Below are positions 1-8,240 of a DNA stretch of 64,000 bases, piece after piece. Positions within the stretch are counted from its first letter, which is position 1. Every line of letters starts with the position of its first letter. A model generated the notes under the pieces. It had not been told where the DNA came from, made no database searches, and worked only from the letters and a program-made list of their open reading frames with translations. This DNA is from Bacteroidaceae bacterium (GTDB lineage Bacteria; Bacteroidota; Bacteroidia; Bacteroidales; Bacteroidaceae), in assembly GCA_017619585.1 (NCBI GenBank), contig JAFZSA010000034.1, positions 496,001 through 560,000 of the forward strand, in the 5' to 3' direction. A program made the translations under genes and the position numbers.

Positions 1-107
1 GTTTCCACATCCCCTACCTGCTGGCATACGGTGAGCGTGGTGCCGGAGCACAGATTCCTCCATACAGCACACTGGTATTTGACGTAGAGCTGATAAAAGT
101 ATTGTAA
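1..107 (+). CDS. FKBP-type peptidyl-prolyl isomerase, C-terminal fragment
   Basis: The reading frame is open from base 3 to the TAA at 105-107 and the 5' end lies outside the window. The visible residues ([20 protein letters not shown], then STLVFDVEL) are the last strands of an FKBP domain, with the conserved AYG, IPP and LVF.VEL signatures. It is followed 37 bp later by a second FKBP gene and then a third, so this is one member of a tandem prolyl-isomerase cluster. Of the three, this fragment has the most canonical C-terminus. Localisation cannot be judged without the N-terminus. Confidence 0.9.
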   Translation, partial: FHIPYLLAYGERGAGAQIPPYSTLVFDVELIKVL

Positions 108-144
108 TTCAGAAAAATAATTAATAAAACAAAAATATAAAACA

Positions 145-1014
145 ATGAAAAAGATTTCTGTTATTGCAGCCGTTGCTCTGGCTGCCATCATGAGCTCTTG
201 TGGTAATGGAACCCCCAAGGCTGATTTGAAAACCGATGTAGATACCTTGAGCTATGCTTTCGGTATGTCTCAGACTCAGGGTCTGAAGGAGTATTTGGTA
301 CAGCGCGAAGGCGTTGATACTACATACATCAACGAGTTTATCAAGGGTTTGAACGAAGGTGCAAACGCAGGTGACGACAAGAAGAAGACAGCTTACTATG
401 CAGGTCTTCGTATCGGTCAGATGATTAGCCAGCAGTGGGTTAAGGGCATCAACTACGAGGTATTTGGCGAGGACAGCACTCAGACCATCAGCCTGAAGAA
501 CCTCTTGGCAGGTTTCGTAGCAGGTACCTTGGAGAAGGGTGGCCTGATGTCTGTTGAGGAGGCTACATCAACCCGCGAGTCTATGATGCAGAGCATCAAG
601 GCTAAGCAGATGGAGAAATTGTATGGCGAGAACAAGAAGGCTTGTCAGGAGTTCATGAAGAAGATTGCCAAGAAGGACGGCGTTAAGAGCCTGGGCGATG
701 GCATCTACTACGAGGTTCTCACCGAGGGTACTGGCGAGATTCCCGCTGACACCAACGTTGTAAAGGTTAACTACGAAGGTAAGCTTATCAACGATACTGT
801 CTTCGACAGCAGCTACCAGCGCGGCGAGCCCACAACTTTCCGTTGCAATCAGGTTATCCCCGGTTGGAAGACCGCTCTTACTCACATGCCTGTAGGTTCT
901 ACATGGATGGTTTACATTCCTCAGGAGCAGGCTTATGCAAGCGGTGAGGCTGGCAAGATCAAGCCTTTCTCTTGCCTGATCTTCAAGATTGAGCTTGTTG
1001 GCATCGAGAAGTAA
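145..1014 (+). CDS. FKBP-type peptidyl-prolyl cis-trans isomerase lipoprotein
   Basis: This 289-residue protein starts with a lipoprotein signal peptide whose lipobox ends at Cys19 (IMSSC), so it should be lipid-anchored outside the cytoplasm. Residues about 30-165 resemble the alpha-helical FKBP N-terminal dimerisation domain (DTLSYAFGMSQTQGLKEYL and following). Residues about 190-289 form the FKBP catalytic domain (VKVNYEGKLI, VIPGWKTAL, MPVGSTW, LIFKIEL). The active-site loop is degenerate: AYASG replaces AYGxRG and IKPF replaces IPPF, so catalytic activity may be reduced. It probably folds or chaperones exported proteins. The leader is AT-rich with no Shine-Dalgarno sequence, as usual in Bacteroidetes. 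Confidence 0.92.
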   Translation: MKKISVIAAVALAAIMSSCGNGTPKADLKTDVDTLSYAFGMSQTQGLKEYLVQREGVDTTYINEFIKGLNEGANAGDDKKKTAYYAGLRIGQMISQQWVKGINYEVFGEDSTQTISLKNLLAGFVAGTLEKGGLMSVEEATSTRESMMQSIKAKQMEKLYGENKKACQEFMKKIAKKDGVKSLGDGIYYEVLTEGTGEIPADTNVVKVNYEGKLINDTVFDSSYQRGEPTTFRCNQVIPGWKTALTHMPVGSTWMVYIPQEQAYASGEAGKIKPFSCLIFKIELVGIEK

Positions 1015-1016
1015 TT

Positions 1017-1044
1017 GGATTAGGGATTAGAGATTAGGGATTAA
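1017..1044 (+). repeat. Heptamer array (GGATTAG x4)
   Basis: Four back-to-back 7-mers (GGATTAG, GGATTAG, AGATTAG, GGATTAA) fill almost the whole gap between two FKBP genes. The next ATG lies 4 bp after the array. It belongs to a family of short heptamer arrays found at five other places in this window. Confidence 0.85.
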
Positions 1045-1048
1045 GAAA

Positions 1049-1939
1049 ATGAAAAAGATTGTTCTATTTTCTCTTTGCGCCCTTCTGGCTTTAGGCACAT
1101 CAGCTGCCAGCAAGAAGAAGACAAGCAAGAAGGCAAAGGCTCCCGTTGAAGTAGTCGATACTGTTTCAGTTGACACATTCAGCTATCTGCTCGGCAAAGC
1201 CAACACTCAGGGTCTGACAGAATATCTGACACATCGCATGGGTGTTGACGCAGCCTATCTGTCTGATTTCGTAAAGGGCTTCCAGCAGACCGAACTTACT
1301 GAAGCTGACAAGAAGGAGAAAGCCCGTCTGGCCGGTGTTGAGATCCGTTCTCAGGTAGAGAATCAGGTAATTGCACAGGCTAACAAGCAGATTAACGACA
1401 GTGTGAACGTTCTGAACAAAGCCCTTTTCGTTCAGGGATTCCAGGATGGTATCACACAGTCCAACATGACTATCAGCATGGATAGCGTCCAGACCGTTGT
1501 CAGAAAGCAGATGGAGTATTACCATAATGTTAAGATGGAGAAGAAGTACGGTGCCAACCGTATTGCCGGCGAGGAGTTCCTGAAGAAGAATGCTAAGGCC
1601 GACAGCATCCAGACAACAGCCAGTGGTCTGCAGTACAAAATTATCACCAAGGGAACCGGCGAGATTCCTCAGGCTACCGACAAGGTAAAGGTGAACTACG
1701 AAGGCCACCTTATTGACGGTACTGAGTTCGACAGCTCTTACAAGCGTAACCAGCCCGCCACCTTCCCCGCTAATCAGGTTATCAAGGGATGGACCGAGGC
1801 CCTGACCATGATGCCCGTAGGTAGCAAGTGGATGCTTTACATTCCTCAGCAGTTAGCTTACGGAGACAGAGAGCAGGGTAAGATTCCTCCCTTCTCTACA
1901 CTGATATTTACCGTTGAGTTGCTGGAGATTGTGAAATAA
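1049..1939 (+). CDS. FKBP-type peptidyl-prolyl cis-trans isomerase, secreted
   Basis: This 296-residue paralogue of the preceding gene has a signal peptide (MKKIVLFSLCALLALGTSAA) that probably ends at an Ala-x-Ala-like site, with no clear lipobox. A Lys-rich linker follows, then an FKBP N-terminal-like helical region (about 40-180) and a catalytic domain (about 200-296). The active-site segments are canonical: VKVNYEGHLIDGTEFDSS, VIKGWTEAL, MPVGSKW, QLAYGDREQGKIPPFSTLIF. It is likely a periplasmic folding catalyst. It shares a transcript with the upstream FKBP gene and ends before a strong intrinsic terminator. The paralogues differ in anchoring (lipidated against soluble), so they probably work in different compartments or on different clients. 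Confidence 0.92.
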   Translation: MKKIVLFSLCALLALGTSAASKKKTSKKAKAPVEVVDTVSVDTFSYLLGKANTQGLTEYLTHRMGVDAAYLSDFVKGFQQTELTEADKKEKARLAGVEIRSQVENQVIAQANKQINDSVNVLNKALFVQGFQDGITQSNMTISMDSVQTVVRKQMEYYHNVKMEKKYGANRIAGEEFLKKNAKADSIQTTASGLQYKIITKGTGEIPQATDKVKVNYEGHLIDGTEFDSSYKRNQPATFPANQVIKGWTEALTMMPVGSKWMLYIPQQLAYGDREQGKIPPFSTLIFTVELLEIVK

Positions 1940-1955
1940 ACATCTTAAAATAAGC

Positions 1956-1994
1956 AAAAAGACACCAAATTTACCGTTTGGTGTCTTTTTTTTT
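1956..1994 (+). terminator. Intrinsic terminator of the FKBP cluster
   Basis: A perfect 14-bp stem (AAAAAGACACCAAA at 1956-1969 with TTTGGTGTCTTTTT at 1977-1990) encloses a 7-nt loop and runs into a T tract. It lies 16 bp after the FKBP stop codon. Confidence 0.9.
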
Positions 1995-2027
1995 GTCCAT
2001 ATTCTTTCTGAAATTACATAATTATCG

Positions 2028-2035
2028 TAATTTTG
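2028..2035 (+). promoter_or_regulatory. Bacteroidetes -7 promoter element for the Lrp gene
   Basis: TAATTTTG matches the TAnnTTTG -7 consensus. A weak TTCTG lies about 17 bp upstream in place of the TTTG -33 box. Transcription would begin near 2041, which supports the ATG at 2066 over the in-frame TTG at 2033. Confidence 0.6.
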
Positions 2036-2065
2036 CTATCAAAATATTACAAAAAACATTGTATT

Positions 2066-2563
2066 ATGGAAAAGATTGACAACCTGGACAAGAAAATCCT
2101 CGAGATTATCTCTAACAATGCAAGAATCCCCTTTAAGGATGTAGCCGCAGAATGTGGTGTCAGCCGAGCTGCTATCCACCAACGTGTACAGCGTCTCATT
2201 GACATGGGCGTTATCGTAGGTTCCGGTTACCATGTAAATCCTGCCAGTCTGGGATACAACACCTGCACCTATGTAGGTATCACACTCGAGAAGGGCTCTA
2301 TGTACAAAGGTGTTGTTCAGGAGTTCCTGAAGATTCCCGAGATTGTAGAGTGTCACTTCACAACAGGTCCTTACACCATGCTTATCAAATTGTATGCACG
2401 CGACAATGCACACCTGATGGAGTTGCTGAACAACCGTCTTCAGGAGATTGCCGGTGTTGTTTCTACAGAGACCCTTATCTCCCTGAAGCAGAGCATCAAG
2501 AAGGAGGTACCCATTGGTCTGCAGCGCGAGGAGACAAAACCCATTTCACTCGAAGAGGAATAA
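2066..2563 (+). CDS. Lrp/AsnC-family transcriptional regulator
   Basis: This 165-residue protein has the usual Lrp/AsnC length and order. An N-terminal winged HTH spans about 3-55 (LDKKILEIISNNARIPFKDV, then VSRAAIHQRVQRL). A C-terminal ligand-sensing/oligomerisation (RAM) domain spans about 70-150, with CHFTTGPYTMLIKLYARD. Such proteins bind an amino acid or similar effector as octamers and regulate transport or metabolism genes. The ATG at 2066 was chosen because the promoter lies just upstream. The next gene, a peptidase fusion, starts 9 bp after its stop, so it may sense the amino acids that this downstream peptide-degrading set releases; that link is inference. Confidence 0.92.
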   Translation: MEKIDNLDKKILEIISNNARIPFKDVAAECGVSRAAIHQRVQRLIDMGVIVGSGYHVNPASLGYNTCTYVGITLEKGSMYKGVVQEFLKIPEIVECHFTTGPYTMLIKLYARDNAHLMELLNNRLQEIAGVVSTETLISLKQSIKKEVPIGLQREETKPISLEEE

Positions 2564-2572
2564 TCTCCCTAT

Positions 2573-4288
2573 ATGCAAGCAGCACGCCCCATAATAGGTA
2601 TTACCGGTAACTTCGGTGCCAAAGGATGTGAGTTGGCACAAGGTTACTACCAGTCTGTCCTACAGGCAGGCGGCATCCCTCTTGTGCTCCCTCCCTACAC
2701 CGATGAGGAAGCTCTCTGCCAGACACTTGACAGAGTGGACGGCATCCTGCTCTCAGGAGGAGGAGACATCAATCCGCTCCTGTTGGGCGAGGAACCCATA
2801 CCCGGACTGCATGGCATCTGTCCGCAACGCGATGAGATGGAACTTCTATTGGTACGCGAAGCCTACAACCGCCAGATTCCCATGCTGGGTATCTGCCGAG
2901 GAATCCAGACGCTGGTAGCTGCCCTTGGCGGAACTGTCTATCAGGACCTCAATACGCAGTACAATGATGCGCCATTGGTAAAACACGACCAAGATTTGGA
3001 CCGTGCTTATGCCTCGCATACAGTGAAGATGGAGGCCGGAAGCATCCTTTCACGCCTCTTCCCCGAGGCTGTAGAGAAAGGACTGCCCGTCAACTCCTTC
3101 CATCATCAGGCTGTGCGCACACCTGGCCCTCTGTTGCGGGTGGCAGCAAAAGCTACCGATGGCGTGATTGAGGCAGTAGAAAGCAATGAGTTCAAAAGTA
3201 TTATCGGTGTTCAGTGGCACCCCGAATGTTTCATCACCAGAGGCTGCCGTTGCATGATGCCGCTCTTTGACTGGCTCATATCAGAAGCCTCATCCTTTGC
3301 AGAAGCCAAGCGTATTCACAGTCGTATCATCACCTTGGACAGCCATTGTGATACACCCATGTTCTTCTCGGAAGGCTTTACAGCAGATATGTTTGCCAAG
3401 CGGACCGACAAGGTACTGGTGGACCTGCCCAAGATGAGGGAGGGTTTTCTGGACGCTTCCATCATGGTAGCTTACCTGAAACAGGGTGAACGTGATGCTG
3501 AATCACTCTTAGCTGCAACGGCAAAGGCCGACCGTATCCTTACACAGATAGAAGAGATGGTGGCAGCCAACTGCACGGCAGTGGATATTGCCTATAACCC
3601 ATCCGACATTGCACACCTCAAACGGGCTGGCAAGAAGGCTATCATGTTAGGAATAGAGAACGGCTATGCCATTGGAAAGGATCTGAGTCAGTTGGAACAC
3701 TTCGCCAAACGAGGCATTGTCTATATGACACTCTGCCACAACGGCGACAATGATATCTGCGACTCAGCCAAAGGTAATGCCGAGCATGGAGGATTGAGTC
3801 CGTTCGGAGAAAAGGTAGTTCAGGAAATGAACCGTCTGGGTATCATGGTGGATATGAGCCATGCTGCCGAATCCAGTTTCTATGATGCCCTGGAGGTTAG
3901 TCAGAAACCTATTGTATGCAGTCACAGTAGTGCCCGCGCCCTTTGCAATCATCCCCGCAACCTTACAGACGAACAGATGAAGGCATTGGCACAGAAGGGC
4001 GGTGTAGCTCAGGTTACCATGTACAACGGGTTCCTGCGTACCGATGGTCAGGCTACCATCCTGGATGCCGTAGAACACCTGAACCACATGGTCAACATCA
4101 TGGGAATTGAACACGTAGGCATCGGCACCGACTTCGATGGCGATGGTGGTGTACCTGGTATGGCCAATGCATCAGAGGTTATCAACTTCACACGCCGCTT
4201 GTTGCAGGAGCGCTATACCGAGGAGCAGATCCAGATGATTTGGGGAGGCAACTTCCTGCGTGTCATGGAACAGATAAGAAACAATTAA
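2573..4288 (+). CDS. Class I glutamine amidotransferase-like (peptidase C26) hydrolase fused to M19 membrane dipeptidase
   Basis: Two enzymes are joined in 571 residues. Residues about 1-235 are a class I GATase-fold hydrolase of the PuuD/peptidase C26 type (gamma-glutamyl bond cleavage), with nucleophile Cys108 in MLGICRGIQ, LSGGGDINP near the start and the catalytic His216/Glu218 in GVQWHPE. Residues about 248-571 are an M19 (renal dipeptidase-like) zinc metallopeptidase with TLDSHCDTP (HxD), GIENGYA, TLCHNGDNDICDSAKG, VDMSHAAES, VCSHSSARAL and VGIGTDFDGDGG. No signal peptide is seen, so it should be cytoplasmic. A single chain could cleave gamma-glutamyl bonds and then dipeptides, for example from murein or glutathione-like peptides; the substrate is not proven. 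The usual organisation is two separate proteins. Confidence 0.9.
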   Translation: MQAARPIIGITGNFGAKGCELAQGYYQSVLQAGGIPLVLPPYTDEEALCQTLDRVDGILLSGGGDINPLLLGEEPIPGLHGICPQRDEMELLLVREAYNRQIPMLGICRGIQTLVAALGGTVYQDLNTQYNDAPLVKHDQDLDRAYASHTVKMEAGSILSRLFPEAVEKGLPVNSFHHQAVRTPGPLLRVAAKATDGVIEAVESNEFKSIIGVQWHPECFITRGCRCMMPLFDWLISEASSFAEAKRIHSRIITLDSHCDTPMFFSEGFTADMFAKRTDKVLVDLPKMREGFLDASIMVAYLKQGERDAESLLAATAKADRILTQIEEMVAANCTAVDIAYNPSDIAHLKRAGKKAIMLGIENGYAIGKDLSQLEHFAKRGIVYMTLCHNGDNDICDSAKGNAEHGGLSPFGEKVVQEMNRLGIMVDMSHAAESSFYDALEVSQKPIVCSHSSARALCNHPRNLTDEQMKALAQKGGVAQVTMYNGFLRTDGQATILDAVEHLNHMVNIMGIEHVGIGTDFDGDGGVPGMANASEVINFTRRLLQERYTEEQIQMIWGGNFLRVMEQIRNN

Positions 4289-4302
4289 GCTTATATTTAA
4301 TA

Positions 4303-5295
4303 ATGAGATACATTCTATTTGCCGTATTGGCATGTATGCTTGCTGCCTGTGGGGGCAGAAGCGGAAGAAACATCGGAGGGCCCGACACCATTACCCTGGC
4401 TCCCTGTCCCACCTTTAATGCAGACACCTGTATGAAATACATTCAGGAGCAGTGCGAATTCGGTCCGCGTGTAACGGGATCCAAGGAAGCCGGTCTGTGC
4501 CGTCAGTACCTTGTAGAGCAGTTCCGCCGTTTCGGAGCTGTAGTAGAGGAGCAGCAGGCCGATGTTACCCTGTGGGACGGAAAGGTGCTGCCCGCCTGCA
4601 ATATCATTGCAAAACTGAATCCTGACAATACGGACCGTATCATTATCTGTGCTCATTGGGACAGTCGTCCTTGGGCCGATAACGATGAAGACGAAAAGAA
4701 TCACCGCACTCCCGTACTAGCTGCCAACGATGGTGCCAGCGGTGTGGCTATGATGATGGAGATTTGCCGTCTGCTGCAAGAGACTCCCATAAAGGTAGGC
4801 ATAGACTTCATCTGCTTCGATGCCGAGGATATGGGAACACCCCAGTGGGCAGAGACAGAAGAGTCCACTTCAGATACATGGTGTCTGGGCTCTAAGTTCT
4901 GGGCAGAACGTGCACAGGAGGAAGGCTACCGCGCCCGCTACGGTGTACTGCTTGATATGGTCGGTGGCAGAGGCAGCGTATTCCCTGCCGAGAAGGTGAG
5001 TCAGGACTACGCCCAGCCCATAGCAAGTCTGGTGGTACGCTTAGGAAACCAGTTGGGCTACGGACATTACTTCCCCCTGAACAGGGATGGCGGCTACCTG
5101 ATGGATGACCACGTAAACGTAAACCGCATAGCCCGCATCCCCTGCATAGACATTGTGCCTAACTTCACAGACGGACCCAGCAGCTTCGGTCCTACCTGGC
5201 ACACTGTCAATGACACGCCAGAGAATATTGACGTCAACGTCCTGGAGGCTGTAGGACAGACTTTGACACAACTTATTTACAACGAGGAATTATGA
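4303..5295 (+). CDS. M28-family lipoprotein, type II glutaminyl cyclase-like
   Basis: Start chosen at the ATG at 4303, because MRYILFAVLACMLAACGG is a lipoprotein signal with a lipobox Cys near residue 16; the longer frame overlaps the previous gene and lacks one. The 330-residue product has an M28 alpha/beta zinc fold. Putative metal-site segments are AHWDSRPWADND, ANDGASGVAMMMEI (Asp), CFDAEDMG (Glu) and TWHTVNDTPENID (His). The WDSRPWAD and DAEDMG pattern resembles the mammalian-like glutaminyl cyclases of oral Bacteroidetes (the Porphyromonas/Prevotella QC group), which make N-terminal pyroglutamate on exported proteins. An aminopeptidase is the alternative. The stop overlaps the sufE start by 4 bp (ATGA). 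Confidence 0.82.
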   Translation: MRYILFAVLACMLAACGGRSGRNIGGPDTITLAPCPTFNADTCMKYIQEQCEFGPRVTGSKEAGLCRQYLVEQFRRFGAVVEEQQADVTLWDGKVLPACNIIAKLNPDNTDRIIICAHWDSRPWADNDEDEKNHRTPVLAANDGASGVAMMMEICRLLQETPIKVGIDFICFDAEDMGTPQWAETEESTSDTWCLGSKFWAERAQEEGYRARYGVLLDMVGGRGSVFPAEKVSQDYAQPIASLVVRLGNQLGYGHYFPLNRDGGYLMDDHVNVNRIARIPCIDIVPNFTDGPSSFGPTWHTVNDTPENIDVNVLEAVGQTLTQLIYNEEL

Positions 5296-5747
5296 CAATC
5301 AACGAGATACAAGACGAAATAATTGAGGAGTTCTCCGACTTTGACGATTGGATGGACCGTTACCAGATGCTTATAGATCTGGGCAGCGAACAGGCACCAC
5401 TCGACAACAAATACAAGACGGAGCAGAACCTGATAGACGGATGCCAGAGTCGTGTCTGGCTGCAAGCAGACATGCAGAACGGCCTCCTTCACTTTCAGGC
5501 CGAGAGCGATGCCCTAATAGTAAAAGGTATAGTGGCACTGCTCATCAGAGTCCTCAGCGACCATACACCACAGGAGATTCTGGATGCCGACCTCTACTTC
5601 ATAGAGAAGATTGGTCTGCGCGAGCATCTTTCTCCTACCCGTAGCAACGGCTTGCTGGCTATGCTAAAGCAAATGAAACTTTACGCACTAGCATTTAAAG
5701 TGAAAGCCCCCTCCGACTCCCCCAAAGGAGGAGAGAGCAAAGAATAG
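5292..5747 (+). CDS. sufE: SufE-family Fe-S cluster assembly sulfur acceptor
   Basis: This 151-residue protein has the SufE fold signatures: LIDLGSEQAPLDNKYKTEQN, the acceptor Cys51 in DGCQSRVW, and a conserved helical C-terminal half. SufE accepts persulfide sulfur from the cysteine desulfurase SufS and passes it to the SufBCD scaffold. No sufS or sufBCD is nearby. The last ~12 residues (PSDSPKGGESKE) are not SufE-like. They are encoded by a GC-rich palindromic repeat (5706-5735) that seems to have extended the 3' end. The start overlaps the upstream stop, so the genes are translationally coupled. Confidence 0.9.
   Translation: MTINEIQDEIIEEFSDFDDWMDRYQMLIDLGSEQAPLDNKYKTEQNLIDGCQSRVWLQADMQNGLLHFQAESDALIVKGIVALLIRVLSDHTPQEILDADLYFIEKIGLREHLSPTRSNGLLAMLKQMKLYALAFKVKAPSDSPKGGESKE
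5706..5735 (+). repeat. GC-rich palindromic element in the sufE 3' end
   Basis: GCCCCCTCCGACTCCCCCAA followed by AGGAGGAGAG forms a CTCC/GGAG-type palindrome. It resembles the elements at 5807-5850, 36944-36981, 39334-39411, 41254-41285, 41780-41808 and 62732-62778. Here it is translated as the foreign tail of SufE. Confidence 0.7.
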
Positions 5748-5806
5748 GAGAGATAAAAAAGGAAAAAGTTTTATTCAAAAAGCAAAATTCAAAACCCCAA
5801 ATAGAC

Positions 5807-5850
5807 AACCCCATTCTCCCTCTCCTTTGGGGAGGGACGGGGTGGGGCTG
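5807..5850 (-). repeat. GC-rich palindromic element upstream of the dus gene
   Basis: Read on the minus strand it begins CAGCCCCACCCCGTCCCTCC and continues with CCAAAGGAGAGGG. The core CTCCTTTGGGGAG is self-complementary. It lies in opposite orientation to the copy in sufE, 70 bp away, and ends 10 bp before the GTG start of the dihydrouridine synthase. Confidence 0.75.
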
Positions 5851-5860
5851 CTAATATATC

Positions 5861-6871
5861 GTGAACATAGGAAACATTAATCTTGGAGAACGTCCCGTTC
5901 TGCTGGCACCCATGGAGGATGTCACAGATATTGGTTTCCGTCTGCTTTGCAGGCAGATGGGAGCTGCTATGGTGTATTCCGAGTTCGTCTCCAGCGATGC
6001 GCTCATACGCATGGTCAACAAGAGTCTGGAGAAGCTGAAGGTCTGCGATGATGAGCGTCCCGTTGCCATTCAGATATACGGAAAGGATGTAGACTCTGTA
6101 CGCGAGGCTGCCAAGATTGTTGTCGATCAGGCACACCCCGATGTATTGGACATCAACTTCGGTTGCCCTGTCAAGAAGGTTGCCGGCAAAGGCGCGGGAA
6201 GCGGTATGCTGCAGAACGTGCCACTTCTTCTGGATATTACCAAGGCTGTTGTGGAGGCTGTTCCAGGTACTCCCGTAACAGTCAAGACACGTCTGGCATG
6301 GGACGAGAAATCTCTTTACCTGCCTTCCGGCACGCCATTTATTGTAGATTTGGCAGAGAGACTTCAGGACTGTGGCATTCAGGCCCTTACCCTGCATGGC
6401 AGAACACGCGCCCAGATGTACACAGGCGAGGCCGACTGGACCCTCATAGGAGCTGTGAAGGCTAACCCACGCATGCATATCCCCATCATCGGCAATGGAG
6501 ACATCACCACAGCAGAGCGTGCCCGCGAGTGCTTTGACCGCTATGGCGTAGATGCCGTAATGATAGGTCGTGCCACCTTTGGTCGCCCCTGGATATTCCA
6601 CGAGATTACACATCCCGAGACTCCCTTGTCTTTGGATGAAAAGATAGATATACTGAAACAGCAGGTCATTACCTCGGTAGAACGCATAGACGAGTACCGG
6701 GGCATCCTGCATGTACGTCGCCATCTGGCAGCAACACCCATCTTCAAGGGCATTCCCAACTTCCGCGAGACACGCATCCGAATGCTACGTGCCGAGACAG
6801 TAGAAGAGCTGTTCAGCATAATAGAAGACATACGCAAGCTTTTACAGACAGAACAAATCATTCAAAATTAA
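5861..6871 (+). CDS. tRNA-dihydrouridine synthase (Dus family, DusB-like)
   Basis: This 336-residue FMN enzyme reduces uridines in the tRNA D-loop. Visible motifs are the FMN-binding start APMEDVTDIGFRLLC, VAIQIYG, catalytic Cys102 in DINFGCPVKKV, the AGKGAGSGML loop, VKTRLAWD, LTLHGRTRAQMY, IPIIGNGDI and VMIGRATFGRPW. The helical C-terminal part (about 250-330) binds tRNA. The start is taken as GTG 5861: an in-frame stop lies at 5852-5854 and the next ATG falls inside the conserved APMED motif. A palindromic repeat immediately upstream has displaced any normal leader. The following gene starts 13 bp after the stop. Confidence 0.92.
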   Translation: MNIGNINLGERPVLLAPMEDVTDIGFRLLCRQMGAAMVYSEFVSSDALIRMVNKSLEKLKVCDDERPVAIQIYGKDVDSVREAAKIVVDQAHPDVLDINFGCPVKKVAGKGAGSGMLQNVPLLLDITKAVVEAVPGTPVTVKTRLAWDEKSLYLPSGTPFIVDLAERLQDCGIQALTLHGRTRAQMYTGEADWTLIGAVKANPRMHIPIIGNGDITTAERARECFDRYGVDAVMIGRATFGRPWIFHEITHPETPLSLDEKIDILKQQVITSVERIDEYRGILHVRRHLAATPIFKGIPNFRETRIRMLRAETVEELFSIIEDIRKLLQTEQIIQN

Positions 6872-6884
6872 CTCTCAGACTAAT

Positions 6885-8240
6885 ATGGCAGAAAACAAAC
6901 AGAACAAGAGTCGACGCGACTTCCTGAAGAGATTAGGATGGGGCGGCGCTTCAGCAGTGGGAATCATGGCTATGTCACCACTTAGTGCTTTTGGCAAGCC
7001 CGATGAGCAAACAGCGGACCCCGGCAAGATGTCTTTCCGCGAGAACCGCAGGACAGGAGACAAGGTATCGCTTTTGGGATATGGTATGATGCGCCTTCCT
7101 TCTAAGGACCGTGTCATCAACCAGGATATGGTGAATCAGGAGGTTGACTATGCCCTGGCTCATGGCGTGAACTACTTTGATACAGCTCCCATTTACCACA
7201 ATGGTCATTCCGAGGAGGCTGTGGGTATTGCACTCTCACGTCATCCTCGCGACAAATACTTCGTTGCCACCAAGCTTTCCAACTTCGGACGTAACCAGTG
7301 GAACCTGGAAAGCTGCAAGCAGATGTACCAGCGTTCTTTGGAACTGCTGAAAGTGGATTATATCGACTACTACCTGCTGCACAACGTAGGCGGAAAGGGA
7401 ACGGCTGATTTCAAGGAGCGCTTTGAGGATAATGGCGTTCTGGAATTCTTCCAGCAGGAACGTAAGGCTGGTCGTATCCGTAATCTGGGTTTCTCATTCC
7501 ACGGAAGTATAGAGACCTTTGACTATCTGGTAGACAACAACGATGATTTTGAATGGGACTTTGTCCAGATTCAGATGAACTACATAGACTGGCGTCATGC
7601 TGATGCACGCCGTGGCAATACTGATGCCGAATATCTGTACAACAAGTTGGAGAAGGCAGGCATCCAGTGTGTTATCATGGAACCGCTCTTAGGCGGTCGT
7701 CTGGCCAATGTGCCAGAGGATGTAAAGGGCATGATGAAGGAGGTTCGCCCCTCTGACAGTCCAGCACGATGGGCTTTCCGTTGGGTTGGTTCACATTCCA
7801 ACGTACTAACCGTACTGTCCGGTATGACCACCATGGAGGTGCTACAAGAGAATGTTGCCACCTACTCGCCTCTGGAAACATGCAGCGATAGCGAGTTCGC
7901 CCTGATGGAAAAGATTGCCGATAAGATGAACGGTGTCCCCGTCGTCCCCTGCACCTATTGCAAGTACTGCATGCCCTGCGGCTTCGGTCTGAACATCCCA
8001 GAAAACTTTGCCATCTACAACAAGGCGGTTACGGATGGCGTTCTGCCGTTGCCCGACAAAACTGCTCCCGACTATCAGAAACGTCTGGACAGCGTCAACA
8101 AATTATTCCAGAAAGGACTCAACAAGAAACAATGGGCCACTAAATGTACTGATTGCGAAGCGTGCCTTCCCAAGTGCCCGCAGCATATCCGTATCCCCAA
8201 CCAGATGGGCCGCATTGCAGAAATATTAAGGAAAAGATAA
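6885..8240 (+). CDS. Tat-exported aldo/keto reductase with C-terminal 4Fe-4S ferredoxin domain
   Basis: The N-terminus carries a twin-arginine signal (SRRDFLKRLGW, Arg10-Arg11) and a hydrophobic stretch, so folded cofactor-bearing enzyme is probably exported. Residues about 50-330 are an aldo/keto reductase TIM barrel (LLGYGMMRLP, FDTAPIYHNGHSE, FVATKLS, YYLLHNVG). The C-terminus has two cysteine clusters at about 356-366 (CTYCKYCMPCGF) and 421-431 (CTDCEACLPKC), the pattern of 4Fe-4S ferredoxins. Electrons probably pass between the Fe-S clusters and the barrel's cofactor; the substrate is unknown. Its stop overlaps by one base (TAATG) the start of an FMN-binding protein, the likely redox partner. 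Confidence 0.9.
   Translation: MAENKQNKSRRDFLKRLGWGGASAVGIMAMSPLSAFGKPDEQTADPGKMSFRENRRTGDKVSLLGYGMMRLPSKDRVINQDMVNQEVDYALAHGVNYFDTAPIYHNGHSEEAVGIALSRHPRDKYFVATKLSNFGRNQWNLESCKQMYQRSLELLKVDYIDYYLLHNVGGKGTADFKERFEDNGVLEFFQQERKAGRIRNLGFSFHGSIETFDYLVDNNDDFEWDFVQIQMNYIDWRHADARRGNTDAEYLYNKLEKAGIQCVIMEPLLGGRLANVPEDVKGMMKEVRPSDSPARWAFRWVGSHSNVLTVLSGMTTMEVLQENVATYSPLETCSDSEFALMEKIADKMNGVPVVPCTYCKYCMPCGFGLNIPENFAIYNKAVTDGVLPLPDKTAPDYQKRLDSVNKLFQKGLNKKQWATKCTDCEACLPKCPQHIRIPNQMGRIAEILRKR

Noticed and set aside
1017..1044. Telomere-like sequence suggesting a linear replicon end
   Set aside because: The GGATTAG/GGTTAGC arrays are short, interstitial and occur at several ordinary gene spacers, so they are dispersed repeats rather than chromosome ends.
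5789..6724. Minus-strand 311-codon frame opposite the dihydrouridine synthase
   Set aside because: It shows no recognisable protein features, while the plus-strand frame has the full Dus motif set including the catalytic Cys.
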